DNA of 39,053 bases, taken from NCBI RefSeq assembly GCF_004344915.1, contig NZ_SKFG01000042.1, positions 1 to 39,053 on the forward strand, given 5' to 3'. Within the stretch, counting starts at the first letter, position 1. The number at the start of each line of letters is the position of its first letter. Under the pieces are notes generated by a model. The model was not told the DNA's origin, ran no database searches, and saw nothing but the letters and a program-made list of their open reading frames with translations. Shown here piece by piece: positions 8,939-17,137 of the stretch. The translations under genes and the position numbers were made by a program. The DNA is from Paenibacillus albiflavus (GTDB taxonomy: Bacteria; Bacillota; Bacilli; Paenibacillales; NBRC-103111).

Positions 8939-10399
8939 ATGACGATGATAACACGTATATGCAGAACGTCAGCAGCCTGTGCTGCCATTACAATGCTAGC
9001 CGTATCACTCTACACCGTGCCCGCACAAGCCAGCAAAGCTGATGCTGTACAAGCAAGCCGTTCGACGGTAGCGGTTAATGGCAAGAACTATACTTTCGAC
9101 TACATCACTGTTGATCTATCCGATCCTCGGGTTCGTGTAGGACCCGTTATTGCCCAAGGCGGGATCGGACATGTAGAGAAGCTCTCTTCCATGGTCAAGC
9201 GGACAGAGGCAGTAGCTGCAATCAACGGCACCTACTTTGATGCCTATAACAAAGATACGACCAAGCAATATCCTTATGGACTGCTGCTCGATAATGGCGA
9301 AGTGCTTAAAGGTGGGCAGAACCAGTCTCTCATTATCCAGACGAATCGCAAAGCTTCGATTGAACAAGCAAGTATAGGCGTATCCTTTAGTGTGACACCG
9401 CAAAACAAAGGGGCACGTTCTTATAACTTTTCACCATGGGCAGTTAACGTCTACTATGGTGATCAAACAGAGGGACAGGTTGTCTGCTTTACACCTAGCT
9501 ACGGTACATCAATTTCCTATCCGAATGCGACCTATATCCTTGTAGAAGACGGCCGCATTACGCAGATTGTCAATCAAGCAGAAGCGGTGATTCCAAGGAA
9601 CGGTTACGTCATTTATGTTCAAGGCAAGAATGACTATATTCTCAATAATGTGCATGTAGGCGATACTATTACGATGAATAGATCCATGAGTGGCGATCAT
9701 GGCCAAATGAGTTCACAAGACTGGATAGCTGCAATTGGCGTTGGACCGAAGCTGATTACCAAAGGTAAAGTCGATATTGACCATAAGCGTGACGGATTTA
9801 CCGAAGCGAAAATAACGACGAATGCAGCAGGTCGCAGCTTTGTCGGTATTGACGGCAAGGATCGCCTCGTTCTAGGCGTGTTCCCTGCGGTAACGTTACA
9901 AGATATGGCTGAAGCACTGCTTAGCTTCGGGCTCGTTGAAGCGATGAATATGGATGGCGGCGCCAGCTCTGGCCTCTATTATAACAATACGATGAAACGC
10001 ACGCCGGGTCGTGAATTAAGCAATGCGTTGGTCGTTCAATATATGGACAATCCACAGGTTCAATTGACGGTTAATGGACAATTCGTTCACGAATTCCGTG
10101 GATTTACAGAAGATGGTGCTACGATGGTGCCATTCCGTGGGATCTTCGAGCGTATTCAAGCTAATTTCACATGGGACGCAGCCAAGCAGCAGATTACCGC
10201 ATCCAGAGGCGGGGCGGAGCTTGTACTTACAATTGGCAGCCCGATCGCTACTCTAAATGGTGAGTCCGTTACCATGCCCAAAGCTCCTGAACTGCGCGAT
10301 GGCTGGACGTATATCCCGCTTCGTTTCGTTACAGAGAAGCTGGGCGCTAAGCTCGATTGGAATCCTGAATTGTATCAGGCAACGATAACAATGGAATAG
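8939..10399 (+). CDS. Secreted phosphodiester glycosidase (NAGPA domain) with C-terminal copper-amine-oxidase-N-like domain
   Basis: The signal peptide covers about residues 1-32, cleaved after VPAQA. The central domain (about 60-365) is of the phosphodiester glycosidase/NAGPA type: AAINGTYFDAY, then DRLVLGVFPAVTLQDMAEAL and MNMDGGASSG, the usual family markers. Family members remove GlcNAc or other sugars from phosphodiester-linked glycans, and in bacteria may act on wall or teichoic-acid-type polymers. The C-terminal domain (about 370-486) is the stalk-like copper-amine-oxidase N-terminal domain common in Paenibacillus secreted enzymes (TMVPFRGIFE, WTYIPLRFVTEKLGA). The protein has 486 residues and the start has a weakly spaced TGAGG. 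It is a separate unit with its own terminator, just before an ABC importer. Confidence 0.88.
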   Translation: MTMITRICRTSAACAAITMLAVSLYTVPAQASKADAVQASRSTVAVNGKNYTFDYITVDLSDPRVRVGPVIAQGGIGHVEKLSSMVKRTEAVAAINGTYFDAYNKDTTKQYPYGLLLDNGEVLKGGQNQSLIIQTNRKASIEQASIGVSFSVTPQNKGARSYNFSPWAVNVYYGDQTEGQVVCFTPSYGTSISYPNATYILVEDGRITQIVNQAEAVIPRNGYVIYVQGKNDYILNNVHVGDTITMNRSMSGDHGQMSSQDWIAAIGVGPKLITKGKVDIDHKRDGFTEAKITTNAAGRSFVGIDGKDRLVLGVFPAVTLQDMAEALLSFGLVEAMNMDGGASSGLYYNNTMKRTPGRELSNALVVQYMDNPQVQLTVNGQFVHEFRGFTEDGATMVPFRGIFERIQANFTWDAAKQQITASRGGAELVLTIGSPIATLNGESVTMPKAPELRDGWTYIPLRFVTEKLGAKLDWNPELYQATITME

Positions 10400-10412
10400 C
10401 CATTCATTAGAG

Positions 10413-10458
10413 GACGATAAAGTGATTCAAGCAACTAGGATCACTTTATTGTCTTTTT
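10413..10458 (+). terminator. Rho-independent terminator after the glycosidase gene
   Basis: GACGATAAAGTGAT (10413-10426) pairs with ATCACTTTATTGTC (10440-10453) with one G-T pair, followed by TCTTTTT. Confidence 0.88.
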
Positions 10459-10497
10459 ATATGTAATTAATAATTTTAATAATCAGTTAACTTAACG

Positions 10498-11445
10498 ATG
10501 ACACTGGCTTTACACGCGAGGATTACACTTGACTTAAATAGGCAAGGGAGGTTGATCACTCTGCGTACCTTTAGGAATTGGCGCGAAATTAGCTTAGCTT
10601 ATACGTTGCTGGCACCATCTATTATTCTCTTTACCATTTTCTTATTCTACCCGATGTTCAAATCGTTGTATCTGAGCTTGCATCTAACCGACCCTCGCGG
10701 AAACGTCGCTTTATTTGTTGGACTGAATAATTTCAAAGAAATATTCAGCTCCCCGGCTTTTTACCAAAGTCTTAAAATCACCCTGTTATTTATGCTTCTA
10801 ACCGTCCCAACTGTAATTCTTCTCGCACTCCTATTAGCTGCCTTCACTCATCACCAAGCAAGAGGCATGAAGCTATTTCAATGGATCTACTCTTTGCCAG
10901 TTATTCTATCAGTCGGTACGAGTTCGGTCATTTGGGCTATGCTCTACCACCCTAGCACTGGCATTCTCAATCATATCCTGCACCTCGTTGGTATTGATCC
11001 TATATTCTGGTTAACCGATCCAGCGTGGGCGCTAATTTCCGTATCCATTATGACGATTTGGATGAATTTGGGCTTTACTTATATCGTAATTTTGGGTGGA
11101 CTGAAAGGAATTCCGTCTGAAATTCTAGAGAGTGCTCGATTGGATGGCGCAGGGGGATGGCGTATATTTATCACGATTTGTATTCCACTGTTATCACCCG
11201 CCTTGTTCTTTGTCACAATTATTTCGATCATCGGGTCCTTCCAAGCTTTTGGCCAAATCAAAATTCTAACCAAAGGCGGTCCTGCTCAAGCAACCGATGT
11301 CATCGTGAATTCGATCTACCAAGATGCGTTCGTTAACTTTCAATTCGGCTCAGGCAGTGCCAAAGCACTTGTCCTGTTCGCAATCATTCTTCTGCTTACC
11401 TTCATTCAATTTCGATTTATCGAAAGGAAGGTCCACTATCAATGA
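10498..11445 (+). CDS. ABC importer permease, UgpA/MalF type
   Basis: This is an inner-membrane permease of a carbohydrate-type (CUT1) importer with about six transmembrane segments. The EAA loop that docks the ATPase is ILESARLDGAGGWRIFITICIPLL, around residues 208-231. The true start is uncertain. The ATG at 10498 has no ribosome-binding site. AAGGGAGG at 10544-10551 points instead to a CTG at 10561 (about 9 bases away) or a TTG at 10552 (overlapping the site). Starting at 10561 would give about 294 residues, the family norm. The gene overlaps the next permease by four bases (ATGA). No ATPase gene is adjacent, so a shared MsmX/UgpC-type ATPase elsewhere is likely. Confidence 0.92.
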   Translation: MTLALHARITLDLNRQGRLITLRTFRNWREISLAYTLLAPSIILFTIFLFYPMFKSLYLSLHLTDPRGNVALFVGLNNFKEIFSSPAFYQSLKITLLFMLLTVPTVILLALLLAAFTHHQARGMKLFQWIYSLPVILSVGTSSVIWAMLYHPSTGILNHILHLVGIDPIFWLTDPAWALISVSIMTIWMNLGFTYIVILGGLKGIPSEILESARLDGAGGWRIFITICIPLLSPALFFVTIISIIGSFQAFGQIKILTKGGPAQATDVIVNSIYQDAFVNFQFGSGSAKALVLFAIILLLTFIQFRFIERKVHYQ

Positions 11446-12263
11446 ACCATACTGCTCTTAAGACACTTCACTACTTGCTGCTAACATTATGTGCAATCGC
11501 GATCCTATTCCCTTTGTTCTTTACGATCTCATCGTCTTTTATGACACCTGAAGAGGCTAATAGCTATCCGCCTCAATTCTTACCAAATGGGCTTTATTTC
11601 GATAATTTTGTCACTGTACTCCACGTGGTACCAATTGGCCGATTCATCATGAATACGTTCATCATGTCCAGTCTGATCACGGTAGGACAACTGGTTCTAG
11701 CTTCATCCGCAGCCTATGCCTTCTCACATCTGCGCTTTCCAGGAAAGTCATTCTGGTTTGCCGTCTTCATGTCGACGATGATGATTCCGTGGGAAGTCAC
11801 GATTATCCCAAATTATCTAACGATCAAATCTTGGGACTGGCTCGATTCCTTCCAAGCTCTGACACTACCATTTATCGCGACTGCATTTGGGACATTTCTG
11901 TTACGACAATTTTTCCTGCAGCTGCCTCATGACTTATTCGATGCTGCCAAAATTGACGGCTGCGGACTGGTCCGAAGCTTCATTAAATTTGTCATTCCCT
12001 TATCGCTTCCAGCACTGGGGATGCTAGGCATCTATGCTTTCTTGAATGCATGGAACATGTACCTATGGCCACTGCTCGTAACGAATAGCGATATGATGCG
12101 AACCGTACAGATTGGCATCTCCATGCTTCAATTTGAAGAGTTTACCTCATGGAATCTTGTTCTTGCTGGTGTAACGCTAGTGCTGCTCCCATCGTTCATT
12201 ATCCTGATCTTCGGCTTAAAACAGCTAGTCCAAGGCATTACAGCTGGCGCGCTGAAAGGTTAA
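11442..12263 (+). CDS. ABC importer permease, UgpE/MalG type
   Basis: The second permease of the same importer has 273 residues and about six transmembrane segments. The EAA loop LFDAAKIDGCGLVRSFIKFVIPLS lies near residues 164-187. Its ATG overlaps the stop of the first permease (ATGA), a sign of coupled translation. The sequence TISSSFMTPEEANSYPPQFLP near the start and the C-terminal QLVQGITAGALKG are typical of sugar and glycerol-3-phosphate permeases. The binding lipoprotein follows about 80 bases later. It pairs with the upstream permease to form the channel. Confidence 0.94.
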   Translation: MNHTALKTLHYLLLTLCAIAILFPLFFTISSSFMTPEEANSYPPQFLPNGLYFDNFVTVLHVVPIGRFIMNTFIMSSLITVGQLVLASSAAYAFSHLRFPGKSFWFAVFMSTMMIPWEVTIIPNYLTIKSWDWLDSFQALTLPFIATAFGTFLLRQFFLQLPHDLFDAAKIDGCGLVRSFIKFVIPLSLPALGMLGIYAFLNAWNMYLWPLLVTNSDMMRTVQIGISMLQFEEFTSWNLVLAGVTLVLLPSFIILIFGLKQLVQGITAGALKG

Positions 12264-12346
12264 TAAGGATCATTCGGTCTGCTAATTGCTAGCAGTGCCT
12301 TCATATAGACATGATCAAACCAAATACGATTAAGGAGTGGAAGAAT

Positions 12347-13756
12347 TTGAACAAGAAATATGCAAAAAGTTGGGTCTTATCTGCTGCGGCATTCATGATG
12401 GTATTATCCGCTTGTGGTCAAACTGCTCAAACAAGAAACTCAGCTGCAGCTGGAACGACTAGCAGCAGCCAGCCTACTGGCGTCCCATCGCCAGAGACCA
12501 AAAAAGAAACGCCAAGCGGTGAAGTGACGAAAGTCGTCTGGTGGCATTCAATGGGCGGTGAACTTGGCAAAGCGATTGATCAATTAGTCGCAAACTTTAA
12601 TAGCTCTCATAAGGACATTCAAGTTGAAGCGATCTTCCAAGGTACATACGACGAAAGCCTGAACAAAATGAAAGCATCCCTCGACTCCAAAAGCGGTCCT
12701 ACGATGATCCAAGTCTATGAAATTGGTTCCCGCTTCATGATCGATTCCAAAGCGATCACACCTATGCAGAAATTCATCGATCAAGATAAGTTTGATCTGA
12801 CACAGCTTGAGGAGAATATACTCAGCTACTACACTTTTGACGGTCAACTGTATTCCATCCCATTTAATACATCGAATCCAATTATGTATTACAATAAGAC
12901 GCTTTTCAAAAAAGCAGGACTTGATCCTGAAAAGCCGCCCGCAACTTACGATGAAGTTACTGCAGCTGCCAAAGCACTGTCCAAAGATGGCGTAACGGGT
13001 GCATCGTTCGCTCTATATGGCTGGTTCATGGAGCAATTTTTCGCTAACCAAGGCGCTGAATATGTGAACAATGGCAACGGTCGCACATCTAGCGCAACGG
13101 AATCACTCGCGAATACGGAAGCTGGTATTCAAACACTCGCTTGGATGAAACAAATGGTTGATGATAAAGTCGCGCTTAACCTTGGACGTAAGACCGATGA
13201 TACGAAGAAAGCTTTTGTCGCGGGTCAAGTCGCAATTACCTTGGATTCAACCGCTTCCCTTCGTGGAATCGTGGATGCTGTAGGTGATAAATTCGAAGTC
13301 GGAACCGCATTCTTGCCTAAACCAGCTAATGCGAAAGAAGGCGGCGTAGTTGTCGGAGGCGCAAGCTTGTACATGATGAACAACCGCCCAGAAGCAGAGC
13401 AGAAAGCCGCTTGGGAATTCATCAAATTCCTTGCAATGCCAGAGCAGCAAGCATTCTGGAATACGAAGACTGGCTATTTCCCGATTACAAAGAAAGCCTA
13501 TGATCAGCCAGCCGTTCAAGAGAATATGAAGAAGTTCCCGCAATTCCAAACTGCCGTTAATCAGCTTCATGCAACCAAAGTCAGCAAAGCAACACAAGGT
13601 GCTGTTATGGGGGTATTCCCTGAAGCTCGTCAAATCATGGAAGGCGCTATGGAAGAAGTAATAACAGGGCTTAAGTCACCAAAAGATGCCTTGGATGCAG
13701 CAGCTAGCAATATTACGAAGAAGATTGAGGTTTATAATAAAACCGTTGCGAAATAA
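12347..13756 (+). CDS. Extracellular solute-binding lipoprotein, UgpB-like
   Basis: This is the substrate-binding lipoprotein of the importer, anchored outside the membrane. The start is the TTG at 12347: TAAGGAG lies about 9 bases upstream and the protein then begins MNKKYAKSWVL with a compact signal peptide and lipobox LSAC (Cys23). An ATG at 12311 would put extra hydrophilic residues in front. The mature part opens with VVWWHSMGGELGKAIDQLV and YDESLNKMKASL. These resemble the glycerol-3-phosphate binding protein UgpB, which binds glycerol-3-phosphate or glycerophosphodiesters. The length is 469 residues. Its position after both permeases is unusual, since the binding protein is usually first. 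The nearby phosphodiester glycosidase would fit scavenging of phosphodiester sugars, but that link is inference. Confidence 0.9.
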   Translation: MNKKYAKSWVLSAAAFMMVLSACGQTAQTRNSAAAGTTSSSQPTGVPSPETKKETPSGEVTKVVWWHSMGGELGKAIDQLVANFNSSHKDIQVEAIFQGTYDESLNKMKASLDSKSGPTMIQVYEIGSRFMIDSKAITPMQKFIDQDKFDLTQLEENILSYYTFDGQLYSIPFNTSNPIMYYNKTLFKKAGLDPEKPPATYDEVTAAAKALSKDGVTGASFALYGWFMEQFFANQGAEYVNNGNGRTSSATESLANTEAGIQTLAWMKQMVDDKVALNLGRKTDDTKKAFVAGQVAITLDSTASLRGIVDAVGDKFEVGTAFLPKPANAKEGGVVVGGASLYMMNNRPEAEQKAAWEFIKFLAMPEQQAFWNTKTGYFPITKKAYDQPAVQENMKKFPQFQTAVNQLHATKVSKATQGAVMGVFPEARQIMEGAMEEVITGLKSPKDALDAAASNITKKIEVYNKTVAK

Positions 13757-13787
13757 ACTTCGTGCATATAACAATTGCCCAAAAAGG

Positions 13788-13833
13788 AAGACGCTTTGGT
13801 CGCACATTCGTGCTACTTCAGCGTCTTTCTTCG
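13788..13833. terminator. Terminator between convergent genes
   Basis: AAGACGCT (13788-13795) pairs with AGCGTCTT (13820-13827), with a small inner GCAC/GTGC stem. T-rich stretches follow on both strands, so it can serve the binding-protein gene and the SLH gene. Confidence 0.7.
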
Positions 13834-13839
13834 TTATCC

Positions 13840-14889
13840 TTATGAGCGTGGCGTATCCCACCACTTATAATAAATCGTAACCTGCCCGGTAGGACTTGTC
13901 GTTTTTGGAGCAATGACTAGCTTTTTGCCACTCACGAGCAGTTCAGCTTCTTTCTTATTCTTCACTGCAGCATCTACCTTCGCCAGCAGATCATTATCTG
14001 CCTTAAATCCATACAAATTCAAGACATCAATGAGCATACCACGCTGCTGTTTATCCGTTATATCCGTGATTGAAACTCCGCTAAACGCTTTGATTTGCTG
14101 CTCGAACTCAACAGATACTGCGTAATCGGTCTGTCCTAGCTGCTCAGACTTCGTCATTACGATTTTACTGTTGCCATCATCATAGATTCGGTAGCCATCA
14201 TATTTCGCAAATACCTTCTGACGTATCACCATATGCATTTCATCACGGAATACATCCCATCCTGTTGGCAGCTTAGGCAGTTTCTCTGCTGACGTTGGCT
14301 CAACTGGACGCTCATACAGATTCGTCATCCCATGGTTCACTAGATTGCGAATAAGCTGAAGTGCTTCTGCACGTGTAATTGTGTCATATCCCATAAAGCT
14401 ATGAACGGTATTCTCACCAGGAATACGTCCTAACGCATATTTCTTACCGAGTACATATTGAATCGCTTGATCATCGTTATAATTAACACCATCCGCACTC
14501 GATACAAGCTCAGCGACATGCTGACGGGTGATGAACTTGCCACGCAGTTCAATATCCGCATAACCGTTTACAGGATAGTTTCTAAAATGAAGCAGATTAT
14601 AATATTTATCCGACCAACGTTCCGCAATAAATGTATTCTCCAAATCCTTGCCTGTTATGCCAACAATCAGCATACGGATAAATTCCGCTTCCGTAACGTT
14701 CTGATTCGGCATGAATGTGCCATTGCCGTACCCTGTTGCAATACCTTTGGTTACACCCCATTCAATCGTCGTCTTCGCCCAATGATTATCGGTATCGCGA
14801 AAAACAACCTCTGCAGATGCAGTCCCTGCTCCTAATGTTAAAGATGCTGCTAGCAGCAGTGATGTGCACATTTTATGTAGTTTAAGCAT
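13840..14889 (-). CDS. Secreted SLH-domain protein (paralogue of the 28.4 kb gene)
   Basis: The signal peptide (residues 1-26, cleaved after GTASA) is followed by SLH repeats: FRDTDNHWAKTTIEWGVTKG, ATGYGNGTFMPNQNVTEAEF and a later TRAEALQLIRNLV. These bind pyruvylated secondary wall polymer and hold the protein on the cell surface. The C-terminal 140 residues (from about 210) are a globular domain of unknown function. The length is 349 residues. The ATG at 14889 has AGGGGG upstream. The overall layout (N-terminal SLH repeats, WGVTK motif, C-terminal domain of similar size) matches the protein at 28445-29521, suggesting paralogues. No enzyme motif was seen. Confidence 0.9.
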   Translation of the reverse strand: MLKLHKMCTSLLLAASLTLGAGTASAEVVFRDTDNHWAKTTIEWGVTKGIATGYGNGTFMPNQNVTEAEFIRMLIVGITGKDLENTFIAERWSDKYYNLLHFRNYPVNGYADIELRGKFITRQHVAELVSSADGVNYNDDQAIQYVLGKKYALGRIPGENTVHSFMGYDTITRAEALQLIRNLVNHGMTNLYERPVEPTSAEKLPKLPTGWDVFRDEMHMVIRQKVFAKYDGYRIYDDGNSKIVMTKSEQLGQTDYAVSVEFEQQIKAFSGVSITDITDKQQRGMLIDVLNLYGFKADNDLLAKVDAAVKNKKEAELLVSGKKLVIAPKTTSPTGQVTIYYKWWDTPRS

Positions 14890-15125
14890 CCTAATTCCCC
14901 CTATTTCTCATTGCCAAACCTAATTCTAACGAGGGCTTTTCCAATCGGTCAAGCAACTAGAAGTTGATCTGCCAAAGATAGGACTATTTGTCCAATCCTG
15001 CGAGAACAAATTGCGTATCTTAAGGACTACAAGCAGGTATGTAGACATATCGCATATACCTAACTAGCAAATGAATTAGTTCAATATTACAATAAGGATA
15101 AATGACCTGAAATGAGGAATCCCGA

Positions 15126-15794
15126 TTGACTCATCCTTATGTGCTAGCTTTGCAAGCTTATATAGAACCCCATCGTAATCCTGAACAAGCCGAGCCGATG
15201 GCAAAGTATATGAAGAATCTATTTCCCTATCTCGGAATCAAAACACCTGAACGGGAGGCGCTCTTTCGTGGATTCACGAAGGTTCATGGATTACCTGACG
15301 TAACCGAGCTTGACAAAATCGTACGTGAGCTGTGGCTGCTGCCAGAGCGAGAATATGCGTACATAGCGATGAATCTGCTGAATAAACGCCTTAAGCTGCT
15401 AGGAAGTGAACAAGCAGATTTGTTAGAATACCTTATCGTTACACGCTCATGGTGGGATACCGTTGATTTGCTTGCAGGACAAGTAGCAGGCAGCCTATTC
15501 ACCCGTTACCCCGAACTCATCGACCGTTATGCGGAAAGCTGGATTGTAGCTGATAACATGTGGCTGCAGCGCGCAGCAATCCTATTTCAGCTTAAATATA
15601 AGAATCGAACAGACGAAGAACGCCTATTCCGTTATATCAAGCATTGTCTCTCCTCCAAAGAGTTTTTTATTCAGAAAAGTATCGGTTGGGCTCTACGCGA
15701 ATACGCCAAAACAGAGCCTGAACGAGTGCGGCAATTTGTCGCTGAAACTCCGCTTCCTGCGTTAAGTAAGCGGGAAGCATTGAAACATTTGTAG
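15126..15794 (+). CDS. DNA alkylation repair protein, AlkD-like
   Basis: This is a 222-residue all-helical HEAT-like protein of the AlkC/AlkD DNA glycosylase family, which removes 3-methyl- and 7-methylpurines from DNA. Recognisable blocks are MAKYMKNLFPYLGIKTPER near residues 25-43, REYAYIAMNLLNKR near 74-87, SWWDTVDLLAGQ near 107-118, and SKEFFIQKSIGWALREYAKTEP near 177-198. The RSWWDTVD region carries the conserved Trp and Asp of AlkD active sites. The start is a TTG at 15126 with TGAGG upstream, so the start is less certain than the call. It stands alone and is convergent with the tRNA gene. Confidence 0.88.
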   Translation: MTHPYVLALQAYIEPHRNPEQAEPMAKYMKNLFPYLGIKTPEREALFRGFTKVHGLPDVTELDKIVRELWLLPEREYAYIAMNLLNKRLKLLGSEQADLLEYLIVTRSWWDTVDLLAGQVAGSLFTRYPELIDRYAESWIVADNMWLQRAAILFQLKYKNRTDEERLFRYIKHCLSSKEFFIQKSIGWALREYAKTEPERVRQFVAETPLPALSKREALKHL

Positions 15795-15812
15795 AGGGAT
15801 TTGAATTCAAGC

Positions 15813-15851
15813 AAAAAAGCCAGCATGGATAACAAATCCAATGCTAGCTTT
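15813..15851 (-). terminator. Terminator of the tRNA-Arg transcript
   Basis: On the minus strand AAAGCTAGCATTGGAT pairs with ATCCATGCTGGCTTT with small mismatches, followed by TTTTTTGC. It lies just downstream of the tRNA. On the plus strand it may also end the AlkD-like gene. Confidence 0.75.
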
Positions 15852-15869
15852 GTGAGTATCATATAATAA

Positions 15870-15945
15870 TGGCGGCCCCGAGAGGAATCGAACCTCCGAC
15901 CTGCGGTTTAGGAAACCGTCGCTCTATCCCCTGAGCTACGGAGCC
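15870..15945 (-). tRNA. tRNA-Arg, anticodon CCT
   Basis: A full cloverleaf can be drawn. The acceptor strand GGCTCCG pairs with CGGGGCC, the D arm has AGCTCAGGGGATAGAGC, and the anticodon stem ACGGT/ACCGT encloses loop TTCCTAA with anticodon CCT reading AGG. The T arm has GGTTCGATTCC. The discriminator is G and the 3' CCA is encoded. It is a single-tRNA transcript ending in its own terminator. Confidence 0.96.
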
Positions 15946-16012
15946 ACAACAGTCATTATACCATAGACTTGAGATCGAGCCAAAAAGAAAGTTGCGAATT
16001 CATTAGCAATAA

Positions 16013-16041
16013 GAAAAAAAACCACCCCGTCGGAGTGGTTT
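16013..16041 (-). terminator. Terminator downstream of the YjcZ-type gene
   Basis: On the minus strand AAACCACTCC pairs with GGGGTGGTTT (one mismatch, loop GAC) and runs into TTTTTTTCTT. It supports transcription of the small gene at 16124-16222. Confidence 0.8.
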
Positions 16042-16123
16042 CAATTATGGCTCTATTGGTTGCTATAACCTCGTAAACAAAGAATGCACGATGAAAGATT
16101 GTCGGATATCTTTCTAGCAGTTC

Positions 16124-16222
16124 TTAGTACAAGAATGATCTAGTGATGATAACCAATAGAATGAATAATACTAAAATTGCACCTGTGGAAGTAAACATTC
16201 CGCCGTATCCTACTTCTCCCAT
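16124..16222 (-). CDS. YjcZ-type sporulation microprotein, 32 residues
   Basis: This small gene encodes MGEVGYGGMFTSTGAILVLF followed by ILLVIITRSFLY. The GYGG N-terminal patch and a single transmembrane helix (AILVLFILLVII) match the YjcZ family of tiny Bacillales proteins linked to sporulation or the spore coat, whose role is unknown. AAAGGGGGG lies 9 bases before the ATG and a terminator follows the stop, which supports a real transcript. At 16253-16261 the minus strand reads CATATTATA, a match to the CATAnnnTA -10 element of sigma-K promoters, about 30 bases before the start. I found no clear -35, so the promoter is tentative. Confidence 0.88.
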   Translation of the reverse strand: MGEVGYGGMFTSTGAILVLFILLVIITRSFLY

Positions 16223-16304
16223 ACGATGGCCCCCCTTTCCTCTAACTAGTAGTATAATATGTAATCATAGAGATTTTGATTGGATGAATAGCCTTATAGA
16301 CAAA

Positions 16305-16336
16305 GAAAGAGCCTCAGGAGATCCTGTGGCTCTTTC
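16305..16336. other. Orphan hairpin, GAAAGAGCC/GGCTCTTTC
   Basis: A 14-pair stem (GAAAGAGCC, CAGG / CCTG, GGCTCTTTC, one mismatch) lies in the gap between the divergent YjcZ-type and pcp genes. It has the shape of a terminator, but no gene ends at it on either strand and the following T-tract is weak. It may be a leftover or a small-RNA end. Confidence 0.4.
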
Positions 16337-16470
16337 ACATCTATATAAATAGTGGGGGCTAGTAAAGTTAAGTATAGGGGCATTAGCTTAAAACAACTTT
16401 ATTTTAACATTAAAGAAACTTAAATCTTATGCTACACTTAACCGAAAGAGCTAAGGAGGGATTGTGAGCG

Positions 16471-17118
16471 ATGCGTACCATTTTACTTACTGGATTTGAT
16501 CCATTTGGTGGGGAAACCACGAATCCAGCACTTGAAGCAGTGATGAAGCTGCATCATCAGTTAATCGCAGAGCATACCATTATTTCTCGCGTTGTACCTA
16601 CGGTGTTTGGGGAAGCAAAAGAGGTACTCATGAAGGCTATTGATGAGCTTAAGCCACAATTCATTATCTGTGTAGGACAAGCTGGAGGCAGACCGGATAT
16701 TACGGTTGAACGAATTGCGATTAATAAAGATGATGCCCGTATTCCAGATAACAAAGGCAATCAGCCGATTGATACAGAAGTCGTGCCAGACGGTCCTGTT
16801 GGGTACTGGTCGACACTTCCGATTAAAGCGATTGTGCATGCAATCAAGCAGAATGGGATTCCAAGCTCAATTTCGAACACAGCAGGAACCTTTGTATGCA
16901 ATCATCTATTTTATCATTTAATGCACTATCTGAAGCAGCACAATAACGAAGTTCGTGGCGGATTTATCCATATCCCTTTCTTACCCGCACAAGCAGCAGC
17001 ACGGCCAAATCATCCAAGTATGGAACTCGATACGATTGTCAGGGCACTGCATATTGCAATTCAAGCAACGATCGAGCATCCAATTGATATCATTGAAGGC
17101 GGGGGAACAACTCACTAG
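16471..17118 (+). CDS. pcp: Pyrrolidone-carboxylate peptidase (pyroglutamyl peptidase I)
   Basis: This cytoplasmic cysteine peptidase removes N-terminal pyroglutamate from peptides. The opening [14 protein letters not shown] is typical. The catalytic triad is visible as E80 in [10 protein letters not shown]143 in [14 protein letters not shown], and H167 in GFIHIPFLP. The length of 215 residues is standard for the C15 family. The ATG at 16471 has AAGGAGGG 10 bases upstream. It is a single gene, convergent with the Tet(M)-like gene, with only about 20 bases between their ends. Confidence 0.97.
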   Translation: MRTILLTGFDPFGGETTNPALEAVMKLHHQLIAEHTIISRVVPTVFGEAKEVLMKAIDELKPQFIICVGQAGGRPDITVERIAINKDDARIPDNKGNQPIDTEVVPDGPVGYWSTLPIKAIVHAIKQNGIPSSISNTAGTFVCNHLFYHLMHYLKQHNNEVRGGFIHIPFLPAQAAARPNHPSMELDTIVRALHIAIQATIEHPIDIIEGGGTTH

Positions 17119-17137
17119 TTGTTCCTATTCTTCCATC

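Noticed and set aside
16143-16352. Plus-strand 69-residue frame
   Set aside because: It is antisense to the well-supported YjcZ-type gene and has no ribosome-binding site.
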